A stretch of DNA of 64,000 nt, from contig CP142452.1 of NCBI GenBank assembly GCA_038049695.1, forward strand, positions 95,053,501-95,117,500, given 5' to 3'. The notes under the pieces were generated by a model. The model searched no databases. It had not been told where the DNA came from and worked only from the letters and a program-made list of their open reading frames with translations. The position numbers and the translations under genes were made by a program. Below are positions 24,401-36,556 of the stretch, piece after piece. The number at the start of each line of letters is the position of its first letter. Position 1 is the first letter of the stretch. This stretch comes from Cinnamomum chago (lineage: Eukaryota; Streptophyta; Magnoliopsida; Laurales; Lauraceae).

Positions 24401-26329
24401 GCATACAAGAAGCGTCGGCTCAAGCTCCCACACGCTGACGAGCAGGTGCAGGGGCTCTACGATCCCTCCTTGCTCATGGGCTCTAACATCTCCAAGCTTC
24501 CTCTCACCCAACAATTCAGGTATCATCCCATCCATGTAACTATTGAAATTATAGTAAATCATTATGGTCAATTTACATTTAGGGTAGTTTGCATGAGTGC
24601 ACTTTACCTTTTCCGCTACAAAGAACGACACTTCGCTGACTTCTAGCGGTGGGAAAAAAAGCCCGCTAAAAATCACTTTTTGCAGCGGGCTATTGGTTCA
24701 AGGCATATAAGTTGGTTTACGGTTTACTATCTGATAAATTTAAAGCGATGAAATGGACAATCGATGTGATACCGTCTCCTTTCATCATGGTTCTCTACCT
24801 ATGGTGTTCTACAATTGTCTTACCTTCAAAGAAAAGAATCTCTGCTATTTAGCCTCATAACCCATGTTTGCAAGTTCAAAACGGTTGCCCTATATAGAAA
24901 ACTTGATTCTATATTTGATCTTAGATCAAATGGTCAGCAAAACAATTTGATTTTAGATGAAAAACAGTTTGCCTTTGGCAGAAAAGGGTTGTCTATTGAG
25001 TGGGAAATGATTTTTAAGAACATAACAGAGGAGAAACTACTGCTCTCTGCATTTGTGCAAGATTATTGGAATTTCGTTTATCAATTAGATATGACACTTC
25101 ATTTTTACTTTTACACATTGTTATTGTTGATCTTGTTCATCTTACTTCAAAATTAGCTCCTTAACTTCAACTGCTTATACATAAAACAAATCAACATTTT
25201 AGTGAGGTCTAATCCATAATCCTCCTTGTACCTTATGGTCCCTGTAGGACCAAAGTCTTAGTGGACTTGATCTATAGTGGACATTTTCAAATGCCTCACT
25301 TGTTCTGCCTCTTAAGAATTTAAAAGCTAGTGAAGCTTTTTATCAGAAAAAAAAAATAAAAAAAAAACACAATTACCACTAATCAAGTTGCATTAATGAA
25401 TCAGATATTATAACTATTTTTTTTGTCATTGTTTCACTTCCAGGTGTCTAAACAAGGCTGCAATCATAGTCGATGGGGAACTAAATCCAGATGGTTCCCC
25501 AACAAATAATTGGAACCTCTGTAGCATTCAACAAATTGAAGAGCTAAAATGCTTGATAAGAGTTGTCCCTGTATGGGCTGCAGGAATCATCTGTTTCACT
25601 GCAATGAGCCAACAATCAACATTCACCGTGTCACAAGCCAGGAAGATGGACCGCCACCTCGGACCCCACTTTCAGATCCCACCCGGTTCCCTCGGCGTCA
25701 TATCCATGCTTGCATTGACATTTGTGATCCCAATCTACGATCGGATCCTTGTCCCCATGACTCGACGAATCACTAAACTCCCAGGTGGGATTACCCTTCT
25801 GCAGAGAATTGGAATTGGGATGGTGATAGCGATCTTATCGATGGTGGTGGCGGGTCTTATTGAAGAAAAGAGGAGAAATTCTGCAAATTCACATCATGAC
25901 TCTAAAGGCATTGCACCGTTGACAGTGATGTGGCTTGCACCGCAGCTGATTCTAATGGGGATAGCCGAGGCATTCAACGGCATTGGCCAAATCGAGTTCT
26001 ACTACAAGGAGTTTCCTCAACACATGAAGAGCATTGCAGGGTCCCTCTTCTTTTGCACCATTGCAGGTGCCAACTATTTAAGCAGTTTTATTGTGACCAT
26101 AGTCCATGACAATACTGGCAAAGATGACCAACCTGATTGGTTAGATGACAACCTGAACGTTGGCAAACTTGACTACTACTATTTTATTATAGCTGGCATG
26201 GGGGCGTTGAACTTTGCATATTTTGTTGTATGTGCCCATTTCTATCGTTATAAGGCCAGCACACTAGGAGAAGGTGAAGATGTTAATGTAGTCATTGAGC
26301 TAAGCACACCTAAACCCGTTAGTAGCTAG
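18427..26329 (+). CDS. NRT1/PTR family transporter, NPF2.13-like (gene 2 of tandem pair)
   Basis: Close paralogue of the gene at 3418-11530, with the same likely role as a plasma-membrane nitrate or small-anion transporter. Exons: 18427-18586, 18686-18903, 23948-24519, 25444-26329. Exons 2 and 3 have exactly the same lengths as in gene 1 (218 and 572 bp), and the total is again 611 residues. Key motifs are intact: KPGGW, NETFEKL (the ExxEK proton-coupling motif), GAGGIRPCNLAFGVDQFD, FFNWYYFTFT and TFTVSQARKMDRHLGP. Three ATGs in a row (18427, 18430, 18433) could start it; the downstream in-frame ATG at 18505 is an alternative. The intron 1 donor (G|GTCATC) is weaker than gene 1's. Differences from gene 1 cluster at the N terminus, the central cytoplasmic loop (about residues 300-330) and the C-terminal tail. 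Confidence 0.9.
19360..20002 (+). mobile_element. 5'-truncated RTE-type LINE, 3' end only
   Basis: Conceptual translation gives the conserved C-terminal region of plant RTE reverse transcriptase proteins: ENFRYLVSMVQQDGEID, then GWTKWRSASGVLCDRKVPLK, then EMRMLRWMCGITRR, then LKWFGHVKRRPMEAPV, and finally a WRRQIHIADPT ending. The 3' end GACCCCACCTAGTGGGAAAA followed by a TTTGG-type short repeat is typical for this clade. At least three frame or stop changes break it. It lies in sense orientation within intron 2 of the transporter gene and carries no catalytic core. Confidence 0.8.
22508..22640. repeat. Imperfect tandem repeat with CTCACATATGTGAG palindromes
   Basis: Three degenerate units of about 50 bp, each with a GTGAGTTTCCATCACCTCACATATGTGAG-like core. 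A related unit lies at about 19035-19085 in the same intron. The preceding stretch (22435-22500) has a box-B-like GAGTTCTAACCCG, so this may be the 3' part of a SINE. Confidence 0.45.
22763..22878. repeat. 58-bp tandem duplication
   Basis: Two adjacent copies (22763-22820 and 22821-22878) with the core TTTTGGAGAGTATCTGCGAA, differing at only a few bases. This is a recent local duplication in the intron. Confidence 0.85.
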
Positions 26330-28163
26330 ATATTTAAGTGTGGAAGATCTATGTAACTACTTAGTTTCTATTTTCAAACATTAAAGGGATATACATCATA
26401 TGATGATGAGTGGGGATAGAAGGTAATAAGGGCATTTAGGTGTGCTCTATGAAACTTATGTAACTGGATTATGACCCGTACGTGTTCTATGCGACATTGT
26501 CTTTTAAACTGTTGGACAATGGAATCCTCATGTGATGTCTGCCTTGTCTTTTGTGTAATTATTATTATCATCAATAATACCTTTTACATGCAATGTAGAT
26601 ATTCACTGTCTCAGTTTTTTCCTATTTCCTGTCATCTTACCCGTAATCTCAATCTGATTCTGACTATTGGATACTTCATTGTTTGGAATGCTTTGCATTC
26701 TCCAGTTCCAAGTATGGGACAACCTATGGGGCCCACCTAGATGCTAATAAGGTTATTTGGGAATGACACGCTTCTTCATGGATGATGAGCCTAAGAAAGG
26801 TCAGCCCATCACCATCAGACAACTATACCCTTGATTTAATGGCATGGTATTCTAGTGATTATTTTACGCGTTTTGCGTTGGGTCCATCTAACAGTGAAGT
26901 GAATGTAGTTCAATCTTTATCGAACTAGGGTTGGTACAATACATGTGGCAATGAGCTTGAGGGTTTGAACGATACATAGGGTAGGGACTGGTGATGTTAC
27001 AATCAGCGTTGTGAGATTTAGAGGGGTCTCTGTTTATTGATGAGCCCTCGACTCTATAATGTCCAAATTGAAATGTCCCGTTCAAGGAAATTTCGCTAAC
27101 AAAAAGATGGGCCCCAAGGAATTTGTTTTCCATAGAATACGATGAATGTGGTCTAATGATCGAGCTCCACACAACTGTTGCTGAAGAGGTGTGAGGTGAG
27201 GATGATGGTGAAAGATATGAGATAGTATTGTAAATGGGACCCTAACCCTCCTCCAATTTAAATTATATATAAATATTTATTAATAAAGAAGGTCTCCCTA
27301 AATTCTTTGACCCAACAGGAGTACTACCCCTAGCGGTGCCCGCTAAAACCAAGACATTTTTTTTTATGATGGCCTTTTTTTTCTCTTTTAGTTTGATAGT
27401 TGGGTATTAATAAGGCAGTGTTAGTTAATGGGAGCTTATTTGATAGTCAGTTTTTATGATTCGCCTTTGAAGATTAATTTTTAACAACTTATAGAAGTTT
27501 TAAAATTCCTATAAATTCGTTTACATGAAATAAATATGTCGTGTTGATCCACTATTAACTAAGCCTTGGAATTCCTAGTTGGAGTTTTATTGCTTGAGGA
27601 CTTGGATAGCATACATATGTGGATGCATAAGTATTTATCCGAGTGAAAATAAAATATGAATAGAAAAGCCCAACGATTCTATCAATTTGCATTAAGCACA
27701 CAAAGATTAAATAAAAATGGTAGTTAAAAATGAAAATCAAATGTAAGTTTTCAAAAAAAGAGCATCAAATAATATCTCTCCTCTTGAATTCATTTCCCTA
27801 AAAGAAACTTTTGCTGATGTTCATGAAAATGCACATTTAATCTTCATTTTCAACCATCTTATATATTCAAATTCCATGTGTTTTAATGCAATCAAACAGC
27901 CCAGAGAATTATTAGTCGGGGTCTGATTTTAAAAATGCGGGCCCACTTAGCATTAGGAAGGGAGCTGTTGTAGCATGGGTATGCCTTATCCTGCAAGGAG
28001 CGCATAAAGATAAGACGACTCCTTGGAAGTCAAAGAGGTAATAGAAGTGGTTCCATTCCAAGACTTCTTGGAACCACCGGAAAATAATAAGCATGGTGGG
28101 CCCCACCTTGCATAGCTTTCCAAGATGAAAGGACACCGGAAGCTGAGGCTATAAGCAGTCCCC
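26330..28163. other. Intergenic region after transporter gene 2
   Basis: Holds the 3' flank of gene 2 and AT-rich DNA. No gene, RNA or clear transposon was recognised. Confidence 0.5.
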
Positions 28164-28910
28164 GGATCCAGATTCCCTGTTTGGACCAAATAGGGAAATC
28201 CTATTTGGTCCAATAAGGGGGTGGCACATAGGGAAATGAAATTTTTTGAGAGATAGAATTTTTTTTTGAGGATATGAGATGTGACATCTCTTCCCATGTG
28301 ACACCCCCTTATTGGTCCAAACATGGTTCTCCTGTTTGGGCCAAACAAGGGATCCATTTCCTTAGTTGGATCCGGATCCCCTGTTTGGTCCAATCAGGGG
28401 GTAACATATGGGGAAAGGAAAGTTTTTGAGAGATATAATTTTTTTTTGATGAGATGAGATGTGACTTCTCTCTCCATGTAGCACTCCCTTATTGGTCGAA
28501 ACATGGTTTCTCTGTTTGGGCCAAATAGGGGATCCATTTCCTTAGTTGGATCCGGATCCCTTGTCTGGACCTAACTGGGAAGCCCTGTTTGGTTTAATTA
28601 GGAGTGCCACATGGGGAAATGGAATTTTTTAAGAGATAGAAAACTTTTTTGAGGAGATGAGATATGATATTTCTCCCCATGTGACACTCCCTTATTGGTC
28701 CAAACATGGTCTCCTGTTTGGGCCAACCTGGGGACCGCGGAAATGGATCCCCTGTTTGGCCCAAACATGGAAACCATGTTTGGACCAATAAGGGGGTGCC
28801 ACATGGAGAGAGATGTCACATCTCATTTCTTCAAAAAAAATTTGTCTCTCAAAAAATTTCCTTTCCCCGTGTGCCACCCCCTGATTGGACCAAACAGGGG
28901 ATCCGGATCC
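28164..28910. repeat. Array of four MITE units (three direct, one inverted)
   Basis: Units begin at GGATCC positions 28164, 28368 and 28548 (the last two exactly 180 bp apart). A fourth unit, reversed, occupies about 28737-28910 and ends GGATCCGGATCC. Each unit contains CCTGTTTGGTCCAAT..GGGGGTG.CACATGGGG near its start and the inverse, CCCCATGTGACACCCCCTTA followed by TTGGTCCAAACATGG, near its middle, so each unit can fold by itself. A T-rich stretch and GAGATGAGATGTGACATCTC lie between. Units three and four form a head-to-head inverted repeat of about 175 bp. No coding capacity. This is probably a MITE family that has inserted into itself or been amplified in place. Confidence 0.8.
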
Positions 28911-30502
28911 ACTAACAAAACAGAACAAGGTACTATTGCCCATACTTCTCATACTCGGCAACCTTCACTTCACCATGTGGTACATGAACTTGTTCTCTGT
29001 TTGTGAAAATATCAATTGACAAGGTTACAGAATATCTGCACTTTTACTCCTACGCTTTTGTGCTCCAAGTATATTTCTCACTTTGAGACTAGATGAGTCA
29101 AGAAAACTTCTTATGTTTGGTTCCTAACTCATGAGAGTATTTTGTGAATCATGTGAGAGTTCATGAATTGTTTGGAAAGAAAAATAAAAAATAAAAATCT
29201 ATAGCCATTATGGACAATTTGAGAATCTCCACACAAAAAATGGTCCATCTATTATGTATAAAGCGTGTTGCAGTCCGCATTATCTAAGTCTTATTTCAGT
29301 CGACTTAGATTAGCCAAGTGCTTTCTTCATAATAGAAATCAAAAATATAGTTTGGTATGTTTCTTTTGCAAATGATTCAAATTAACTAGAACTTTGGTAA
29401 TGATATAGGATGAAGGACGACTCCGGCTATATTAGTCTAAAAGCGTTCGACGTAAATATTTTGAAGCATTTCTCATATATGTTCAAAGAAAATTTTATTG
29501 TTCAAAACTTTAGAATTGTTTTTTATACAATGCTAATTTCCCAACTACATTTGGAAACAATTATGAAATAGGCATTGTCCCTTCTCCGACCACATCCTTA
29601 TTTTATGTATATGTAAATTTGATGGGGAGGCTTATTCATTTGAGTGAATCTTGTATTAATACCTGAAAAGGGGAAGAGATAACTTGGAGTTTCCATTTCA
29701 CACATCATTTATCGTTTTTGTTGCACAGTGATTGTAAGTTGACCAACTACAGTCTACCACGTCAACCGAAAATACTAGACAAATTAGGTGCACATGTTGC
29801 CCATCCCATTCAAACTTCAAAATTCAATTTTTGAAGTGGATATGACAATCCATGACTGGTCTACTCACTTTCGCCGTGCAATAAAGTCGACAGAAGATCT
29901 GGACTCGCTCCGCATTGTGGTCGTCCATAAATTTTTGGTTTAGGCCTTTAATATTAATATTCTACATCTGTTCACAGAAAAAAATTGAAGATTCTACACT
30001 ATTCTTACATGGGACCAAAAGGTAGAGATTTCACTTTCATATGTTTTAACTTGTCTTGATTTGATTCTCACGAGGACCACAGCCCTCTATTATTATCGAT
30101 ACATATGCCAGGGCAGCGAGATGGGCAAGCTAATACAGAGAGCGAAACATCATCGCCCAATCGCTGTGATCTACTGATCTTCCAGTCAATGATTTTTTGC
30201 TCGGGGCCCATAATGTGGGGGCTATGCGCTCAATCAAATCAAACATATGAGATCATCATCCTTGCATAATAACGTCACGAGTGGGCCGAACAAACATAAG
30301 CAACCCACCAGAACGTCGGCTACGCTAAAAATTGAGTTTCACTCGAGGTTCCATATGGGTTGAGGACTTTGACATGTTTGTTTACATTAGAATACATAAA
30401 ATTTAATTTATCAAACGATTTAAAGAATAGAGAAGGAGGTTAAATGCGCATATCCAAAAATCAGCGTGATACAAATTTGAAGAATTTTATCAAGAAAAAC
30501 AC
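28911..30502. other. Intergenic spacer, nothing recognised
   Basis: AT-rich sequence with no supported gene or repeat element. Confidence 0.5.
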
Positions 30503-30600
30503 GTTAGGTGCATACTTTATCAAAAAGACTCTATATATACCAAAATCAGGTTAGGTGCATTTATCAAAAGGACTCTATACCAAAATCAGGTTAGGTGCAC
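30503..30600. repeat. Short tandem repeat, about 2.3 copies
   Basis: Copies start at 30503, 30550 and 30590 with GTTAGGTGCA. Units are 47 and 40 bp and end CCAAAATCAG; the first has a small insertion. Confidence 0.75.
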
Positions 30601-30817
30601 ATTAAACCTAAAGTGATTTCTTTTTTTTTTTTTTTTTTGTTAAAGTCCTTTATAGATTTTATTTTAGAGATATAGAATTAAAAGAAGATGATATTTGATA
30701 CTCATTTGTGGAAGTTTAGATTTGATCTTCATTTTTTAATCACCTTATGCATTCACTTTCCATTTATTTTAATGCAAACAAAAAGGGCGGAACTTTGAAA
30801 TTCCCGTTACTACCTAC

Positions 30818-31333
30818 TAGAGTTGCAAACGAATATCCGATTCTCTGATTACCCGGAAGTTCCAACCCGCAAAAAATCGGGTCTGAAACTTATTTTACGT
30901 TCAGATTCATAAACGGGTCCAAGTCCGGGTCCGGAACCCAATTTAGGTTCCAGTTGATAAACCGGTCCGATTCCAGGTCTATATAGGTTCTAACTCGTGG
31001 ACTCGGGACGCAGCATATGAGTATTTGATATTACAAATTGTACCTTAAAATCAACTTTTTTTTGGCATTTTTATGTATAATACTAGAAGTAGTAGGCTTG
31101 ATGCACAGTTATAAATTGAATGATATGCTTATTTTAATAAAAAATGAAGAATAAAAATTTTGGACTAGAACTAGATTGTAGTCCTCTAGGTTGACCCGGT
31201 TCTAGAACCAGGTTTGAAACCAACAAAACAGGTTCTGAGTCAAAATCGGATAAAAAACCGTTGTTTAAAAACTCGTCTGGATCCGGGTCCACTATGGATC
31301 CAATCTGTAACTGTCGTCCCATTTACAACCCTA
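30818..31333. mobile_element. Possible hAT-Ac-like non-autonomous element
   Basis: The left end TAGAGTTGCAAACG mirrors the right end CATTTACAACCCTA (terminal inverted repeat with a few mismatches), resembling the TAGRGTTGYAAA ends of Ac-type hAT elements. Subterminal GGGTCCGGGTCC-like motifs occur near both ends. The flanking 8-mers match at only 5 of 8 positions, so the insertion is old or the ends are wrong. No transposase. Confidence 0.4.
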
Positions 31334-31944
31334 TTGCATACATCATCATCCCACCTGGTTTCATCATCCCTAAAATCTCACTCCCAACCTAATGGTTTTC
31401 AACTACATGTTTTACATGTCATAAAATATACATTAGACATAGGAATAAAATTTTGTTAATTGATAAAAAGGTCAAGTTGAAATTGAGAGAATCAATTGGA
31501 AAGGTGGGGTCCGCTGATGATATAATTGCAATGGGTCGAGAGATCCTTCGACCTCATTCTCTGTATTTAGAGTCAATTTTTAAGAGCATCTCCCAGAGAT
31601 ACTTTAAATTTGGATATGCCTTTTAAAAAATGAAGGCTAATCTGGCGTATATAACTTGGCAACTCAAAGAGAGATGTCAAATACAAATGCAAGTGGGCCC
31701 ATGATCATTATTTTATTTAAAAAAAGATTTGCACTCAAAATTCGAAATGCAAGTGGGCTCACCATTATTCTATTGAATTTTTTTTTTTTGAAGTATACTT
31801 TGTGGAATGCCAAATTTGGCATACCATCACATACTTCACATGCCATGTAAGATATGAAGTATCTGTTAAAGACAATCCCATGTGTCAATTAAAGTTATTG
31901 GAGGCTGACATGGCCATTTGAAGTGTTTGTTGGAGTTGCTCTAA
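31334..31944. other. Intergenic spacer before the PIF-like element
   Basis: AT-rich, no gene seen. A loose direct duplication around ATGCAAGTGGGC occurs twice (near 31687 and 31747). The last three bases are the target duplication of the next element. Confidence 0.4.
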
Positions 31945-33210
31945 GGTAGCGTTTGGTTTGTTGGAATGGCTTTAGGCTAGAATGGAATGGAGAGTAGAAT
32001 GAGCTCAGAATGGAATGAGGCAGGAATGGTCATTTCCATTCCAACGTTTGGTTTTACTGAATCAATCTAGTAATGGAATCCTTATTCCTGTTCCAGCGTT
32101 TGGTACACTGGAATGATGGCCGAAATGGAAAAAAATTTACACAAAATTGACCAAAAGACCCTCCTCTTCCTCCTCCTCCACCTTCCAATTGCCGGCTGGA
32201 AAGGAGACCCTGTCGACCTCCCTCCGCCCCTTCTCTTCCTCCCTCCGCCCCCACGCTCACTTACTGTCTTCTTCTTCTTCATTCTTCGTTCTCACTAAGC
32301 GCAAAGCAATGCTGCTCTTTTTCTTCATTCTCACCAGTCGCGGCTCAGTTCGGTGACAACGGTGGGGACCCTCCTTCATCGGTGACACGAAGCCCCGGCG
32401 AGGCGGCAGTGGCGGCTGTCCCTTTCTCCAATGATGGGCGCAGAAGTCTAGACAAAGGCAGCGATACCAATACACATAACAAGAACCGCACGAAGTGATC
32501 GCTCTGCATCATCTTCCTTTGTCTCTAGGACACTAGAGCCAGGCATCAGAGGCATTCTCCTTCAAGAAAGAAGATGCACTCAACTCAACTTCGCCCTAGA
32601 AGCGGTCTGCGCCCTCGATTGAATCGTCGTTGAAAACCTGGGATTCTACAAAGGGGAAGACGAGGCGAACTACGTCAGAGGAGAGGGCTGCAAAGTAGTC
32701 ACCTTTTTCGATGGAAGAGAGGATGCCTTCGATCAATAGAGGGAGGGATTGGTGGTTAAGGGTGGCGGAAGGTGAGGTTTTCGACATTGGAGGGGGCTAA
32801 ACATCTCCTCTAGCGATGGCGCAGTCCTTGCGTAGGCGATCTTCCTCTGGTTCGGCAACCTGAAGAGGCAGCGACGATAGCGGCGGCTGCTCCGATGTTC
32901 TCCTCTGCTTCGACCAAAACCAGATTTCTCTAGGTCGTTTCTAGTTCTTCAGCAACGGAACAACCCCTGTCCTTTCTTGAAAAATTACAAAGGGTGGAGG
33001 GGTATTTTGGTCTCAATTAAAAATTACAAATGAATGGAATGGCCATTCCTCTACCTCCCCAATGGAATGGTCATTCTTCTACATAAGGGAATGACAATTC
33101 CGGAAGTAATGGTTATTCCGCCACTTTTTTGCAAACCAAACGCTTTAATGATTATTCTGTTGGAATGACCATTCCATTCTGACCTTCATTACTCCGAACC
33201 AAACGCTACC
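31945..33210. mobile_element. PIF/Harbinger-like element carrying a host gene fragment
   Basis: Ends GGTAGCGTTTGGTT and AACCAAACGCTACC are perfect inverted repeats, flanked on both sides by the 3-bp TAA duplication (31942-31944 and 33211-33213). Both features are typical of PIF/Harbinger transposons. The subterminal 100-150 bp are rich in GGAATGG/CCATTCC repeats. The 1266-bp element has no transposase. Its centre (about 32150-32950) is GC-rich and unlike the ends, and contains coding-like sequence on the minus strand resembling part of a TTC27-type protein (separate entry). This layout matches Pack-type elements that capture host exons. Confidence 0.75.
32430..32890 (-). pseudogene. Captured fragment resembling tetratricopeptide repeat protein 27 (TTC27) N-terminus
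   Basis: Minus strand. The frame at 32596-32787 reads SLPLLIEGILSSIEKGDYFA, then ALSSDVVRLVFPFVES, then DDSIEGADRF. Further along, at about 32432-32512, another frame reads AERSLRAVLVMCIGIAAF. Plant TTC27 homologues have, in this order near the N terminus, a 'LL..I..GDY..ALSSDA.RLVF.F.ES...DSA.RFY' block and an 'ERA.R.VLVMC.A.AAFLAFTQ' block. The fragment has frame changes and stops, and lacks the TPR repeats, so it cannot be functional. The match is from memory of the family and needs a database search. It sits wholly inside the PIF-like element. Confidence 0.5.
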
Positions 33211-33213
33211 TAA

Positions 33214-36200
33214 GTTTCTTTGACTGCCTCTGGCTCCGTATTTAACTTGGTGGAGATAATTTGGTGGCATGGACGACGCCTTACTCCCACATCAATGATT
33301 TTCACTAAGGCCTAAGAAGAATAGAAGCTAATGAAGTTGGGCTTGGACTACCTCTATACAAGCCTGACCCGGCTTTGAAAAGCCGACATGGCCCACCAAG
33401 AAGCACCCTTTAATTAAAGCTCCATAGCACTTAATTAATGTCAACATGATTATCGAACCAGAAACATGAGACTCATATTTTGGTAATCCATATTAATGAA
33501 AATTATTAATCGGGCGGTTAGATTAATTGTGGATGAGCCATACCTAGAAAACTAAGGTAATAAAAACTAAAATGAGATAGTCGAAATGTTATTGTTTGCA
33601 CAATGCATATGAGACTTCCACCAAACCCCCAAAAGCCCCATGAGTTTATATTATACTAGAATTATCAACGGCAGATTGCTTTGGTTAACATAAAGTTGAC
33701 TGTGATGTTGATAAAAAAAATTAAAACAAATTGTTATTTTCTTTTGGCTCAGGCCTTGCCCTTGAAGGTAGGTAGGATAAGGGCCTAGCTACTAAAAACC
33801 TGACGAAGGCATTGGCCTGACACGAGTCCGGATCTCTATTTTGAAATAGAAAGATACTATTTCATACAATCAACATTCGCAACTTATATATAATCTTATT
33901 CTTGATTTTTCTCATTTTAAAAAAGAAATCATGAAGGCGCATTAGGTTTCAAAAGATTTTGTATAGGTGGAAAATGTGAATTGGATAAAATAATATTTCC
34001 TTGTTTCTACGTAACCGGACATTATTTCCTAGTTTCTACGTATGTAACCGGACTCCCTTCACACACATATGTTTATGTAGAACCATGCATGGCCCTTTGA
34101 TAGCCCTACTACAAAATGATAATGGGGACGATGCCAGGCTATAATCCGACCTTAAATACTGATCACATTTTGTCAATGCTGGGCCCGGCCACGTACTGTA
34201 TGGATAGGAAAGTTCCTCGTGCGCGGACTGTAGCCGGTGGGAGTGCAAGATTCCACTTTTATGGTGTGAACGTTAGGGGTGGTCGGTGCCAGCCGAATCC
34301 GAATAAATGCTTTGGAAGTCGCTGGTGGTTGTGGGCCAGTCTAATTCATCTGATCATGGACTTGTTGATTTTGATGGGTTTCAAATGATTTGTATTAGAT
34401 TTTTTTTTTCCCACACAAATAACCTAATTTTATCGGACCAAAACCTCCACCGAGCACTAATGTGATCGTAAGCACTATACTATAATCCTTCAAAGTGGAC
34501 TATAAATTAGGAAGGCCCCCTTTTTTAGATTGAACCGTTGGATTAACTATGCACTGATTTGAATAGTGAAAATTTATGAGCTATTGATTAAATGGTTAGA
34601 TGATGATATGAAGCTCCATTACAAAAGTTCATTTAAAATTGTGATTGTTGGAGATCTTTCATGCTCGCATGGGTCCTCCTAAAGTGAGAGTAGGTAGCTC
34701 CTTGTTTTTTTTAGTATATATAGGCAACTTGGTTTGTACATGTGTGTTGTAGCTTGTAAACTAAGATCTAAAAGTTATAAAGAATAAGATTTCTTCTTTC
34801 TCATAAATCCGTAAATCCCTTGAGTAATTGTTTCTCTCTTGTTTGTGACTTGATTGCCGATCGAATGGTTTGTACTTTTGCATGCCGGCACACAGTATTA
34901 TTATTATTATTATTTTAATTTTTTTGTAATATGCTTTTGCATGAAAATTAGAAAAATCACTGTCTATTATTGTGGGGAGAGAAATTCGTCTTTCGGTGCC
35001 AACACTAGAACAAATTTTCACCGTTTACAGAAGAATCTCAGCAATATTATACAAGCCAGCCAATGGCTGATGTCCATGGTGATGTACTTCTGTATATCGA
35101 CCATATTGATTCGTCTGCTTGTCTACTTTGTTACATTTGCCTAAAGGTGGTGCGAGGGAGAATTTCGCACGGCCCTTCAACCGGTGGTTGAACCGACTTA
35201 ATCAAATTAAACTGGTATCCTTGGTGAGTAGAGAGGTTAGATAAAACTCCGGATACTGGTTAAAAACCAATTGATGTTGCTAAAAACTAGTGGCTGAACT
35301 GGTTGACACACCATTAACTTAAAATTGATTTTTCCTTTTTTTTCCCAGTCGGGGGGACTGGAAACATGCACACAGGAAAATAGCATACTCAAGTGGAAAT
35401 GAGGCACGCACAAGCGGAAAGAAAGCCCGCATGAGTGGGAAAAGGTGACCCTCCCTCTCTTCTTCATTGATATCGGGAGAGCCCAACATCTGAATCTTTC
35501 TTATCCTCCCTTCTAGACTCTTTAGCACAAGAAAAAGAGATCAAAACCAACTAATCTTAATACTACGGCCTCTAATGAATTGATTCCTGGATATAAAAAT
35601 TCCATCTCTTCTTTGACCCTCCCCCTCTTCTTTTAGGGCTTGAAATTCAATTGCCCCGGTTCCATTATTCCATATCCAACCAATCACGTTTAAAATATGG
35701 GTGATAAAAATGAGAGAGAGGGTTGATGGATCAATCTAGGCCTAACCCACTTATTTCTATCAGCTTCAAGCCTACAGGATCAAGATCTCGATTCTCTTAT
35801 GGATAAACTCGAGCTGGCCCAAAACCTGATCGCACGTGATCCGACCTGACAGAAGGTGGAACGGGTTAGGCTTGTCTGGTTTTGGGTTAAGGAACCAGCC
35901 TGGGTTTTGGAGCCTACAAGGGATTCGGGTCAGATTCAGGTTTAGGAAATTTGCACTCTACTTATGTATGAAAATGATGGATATATATTGTGTGATATAC
36001 TATACTTTTTAGATAAAGATATGCATTTTCTAAATTTTAGACCCTTCTAAAAGAAGACCAAATCCAAAAGAATTGAGATAACCGATCTGATGTAGGTCAA
36101 TCTAACGTAGATCAAGTGCAGCAGGTAGAGAATTTAAAACTCTGGCTAGGTATGTCTGGGTTCAATTAAGGTTGGGTTTGAGTTCACCCACGTAATTTCT

Positions 36201-36458
36201 GTTGGGCTTGGTTGGCCCAATATCTGAACTGAGTTGCAGCCTTAGCTAAGATGCATAGGAGTGAATCTCTATGGTCCTGGGCCCTTCCCCTTGGTTCACA
36301 GCCTGGGCTTGAACTGGCTGGTTGCACCAAGATGTCAAATTCCAACAAAATTCCTTTCCCATGCTTATTATTCTTAGTCCCACTAAATCCCACTAATGTG
36401 AACCGTGCAGGCATCTCCACTTTTCTCCTTTCCACCCTGACACACACTACCATCTCCG
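33214..36458. other. Intergenic region upstream of the thioredoxin gene
   Basis: Mostly AT-rich, with an (ATT)n tract near 34897-34914. No coding homology recognised. Confidence 0.5.
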
Positions 36459-36465
36459 TATAAAT
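36459..36465 (+). promoter_or_regulatory. TATA box of the thioredoxin gene
   Basis: TATAAAT lies 92-98 bases upstream of the thioredoxin start codon, which fits a plant core promoter with a leader of roughly 60 bases. Confidence 0.55.
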
Positions 36466-36556
36466 CTGCTAGTACCCCCCACTCTTCCAATGTAAAAACA
36501 TTCTATTCCATCAGCCGGTGAGGAAGAGAGAGATCATCAGCTTGAATTGTGCAAAA

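Noticed and set aside
28594-29006. Overlapping frames rich in Gly, Pro and Trp
   Set aside because: They come from the repeated MITE units; the similarity among them is DNA repeat, not protein.
34116-34388. 90-codon + strand open frame
   Set aside because: No recognisable domain, no homologous context, composition like surrounding non-coding DNA.
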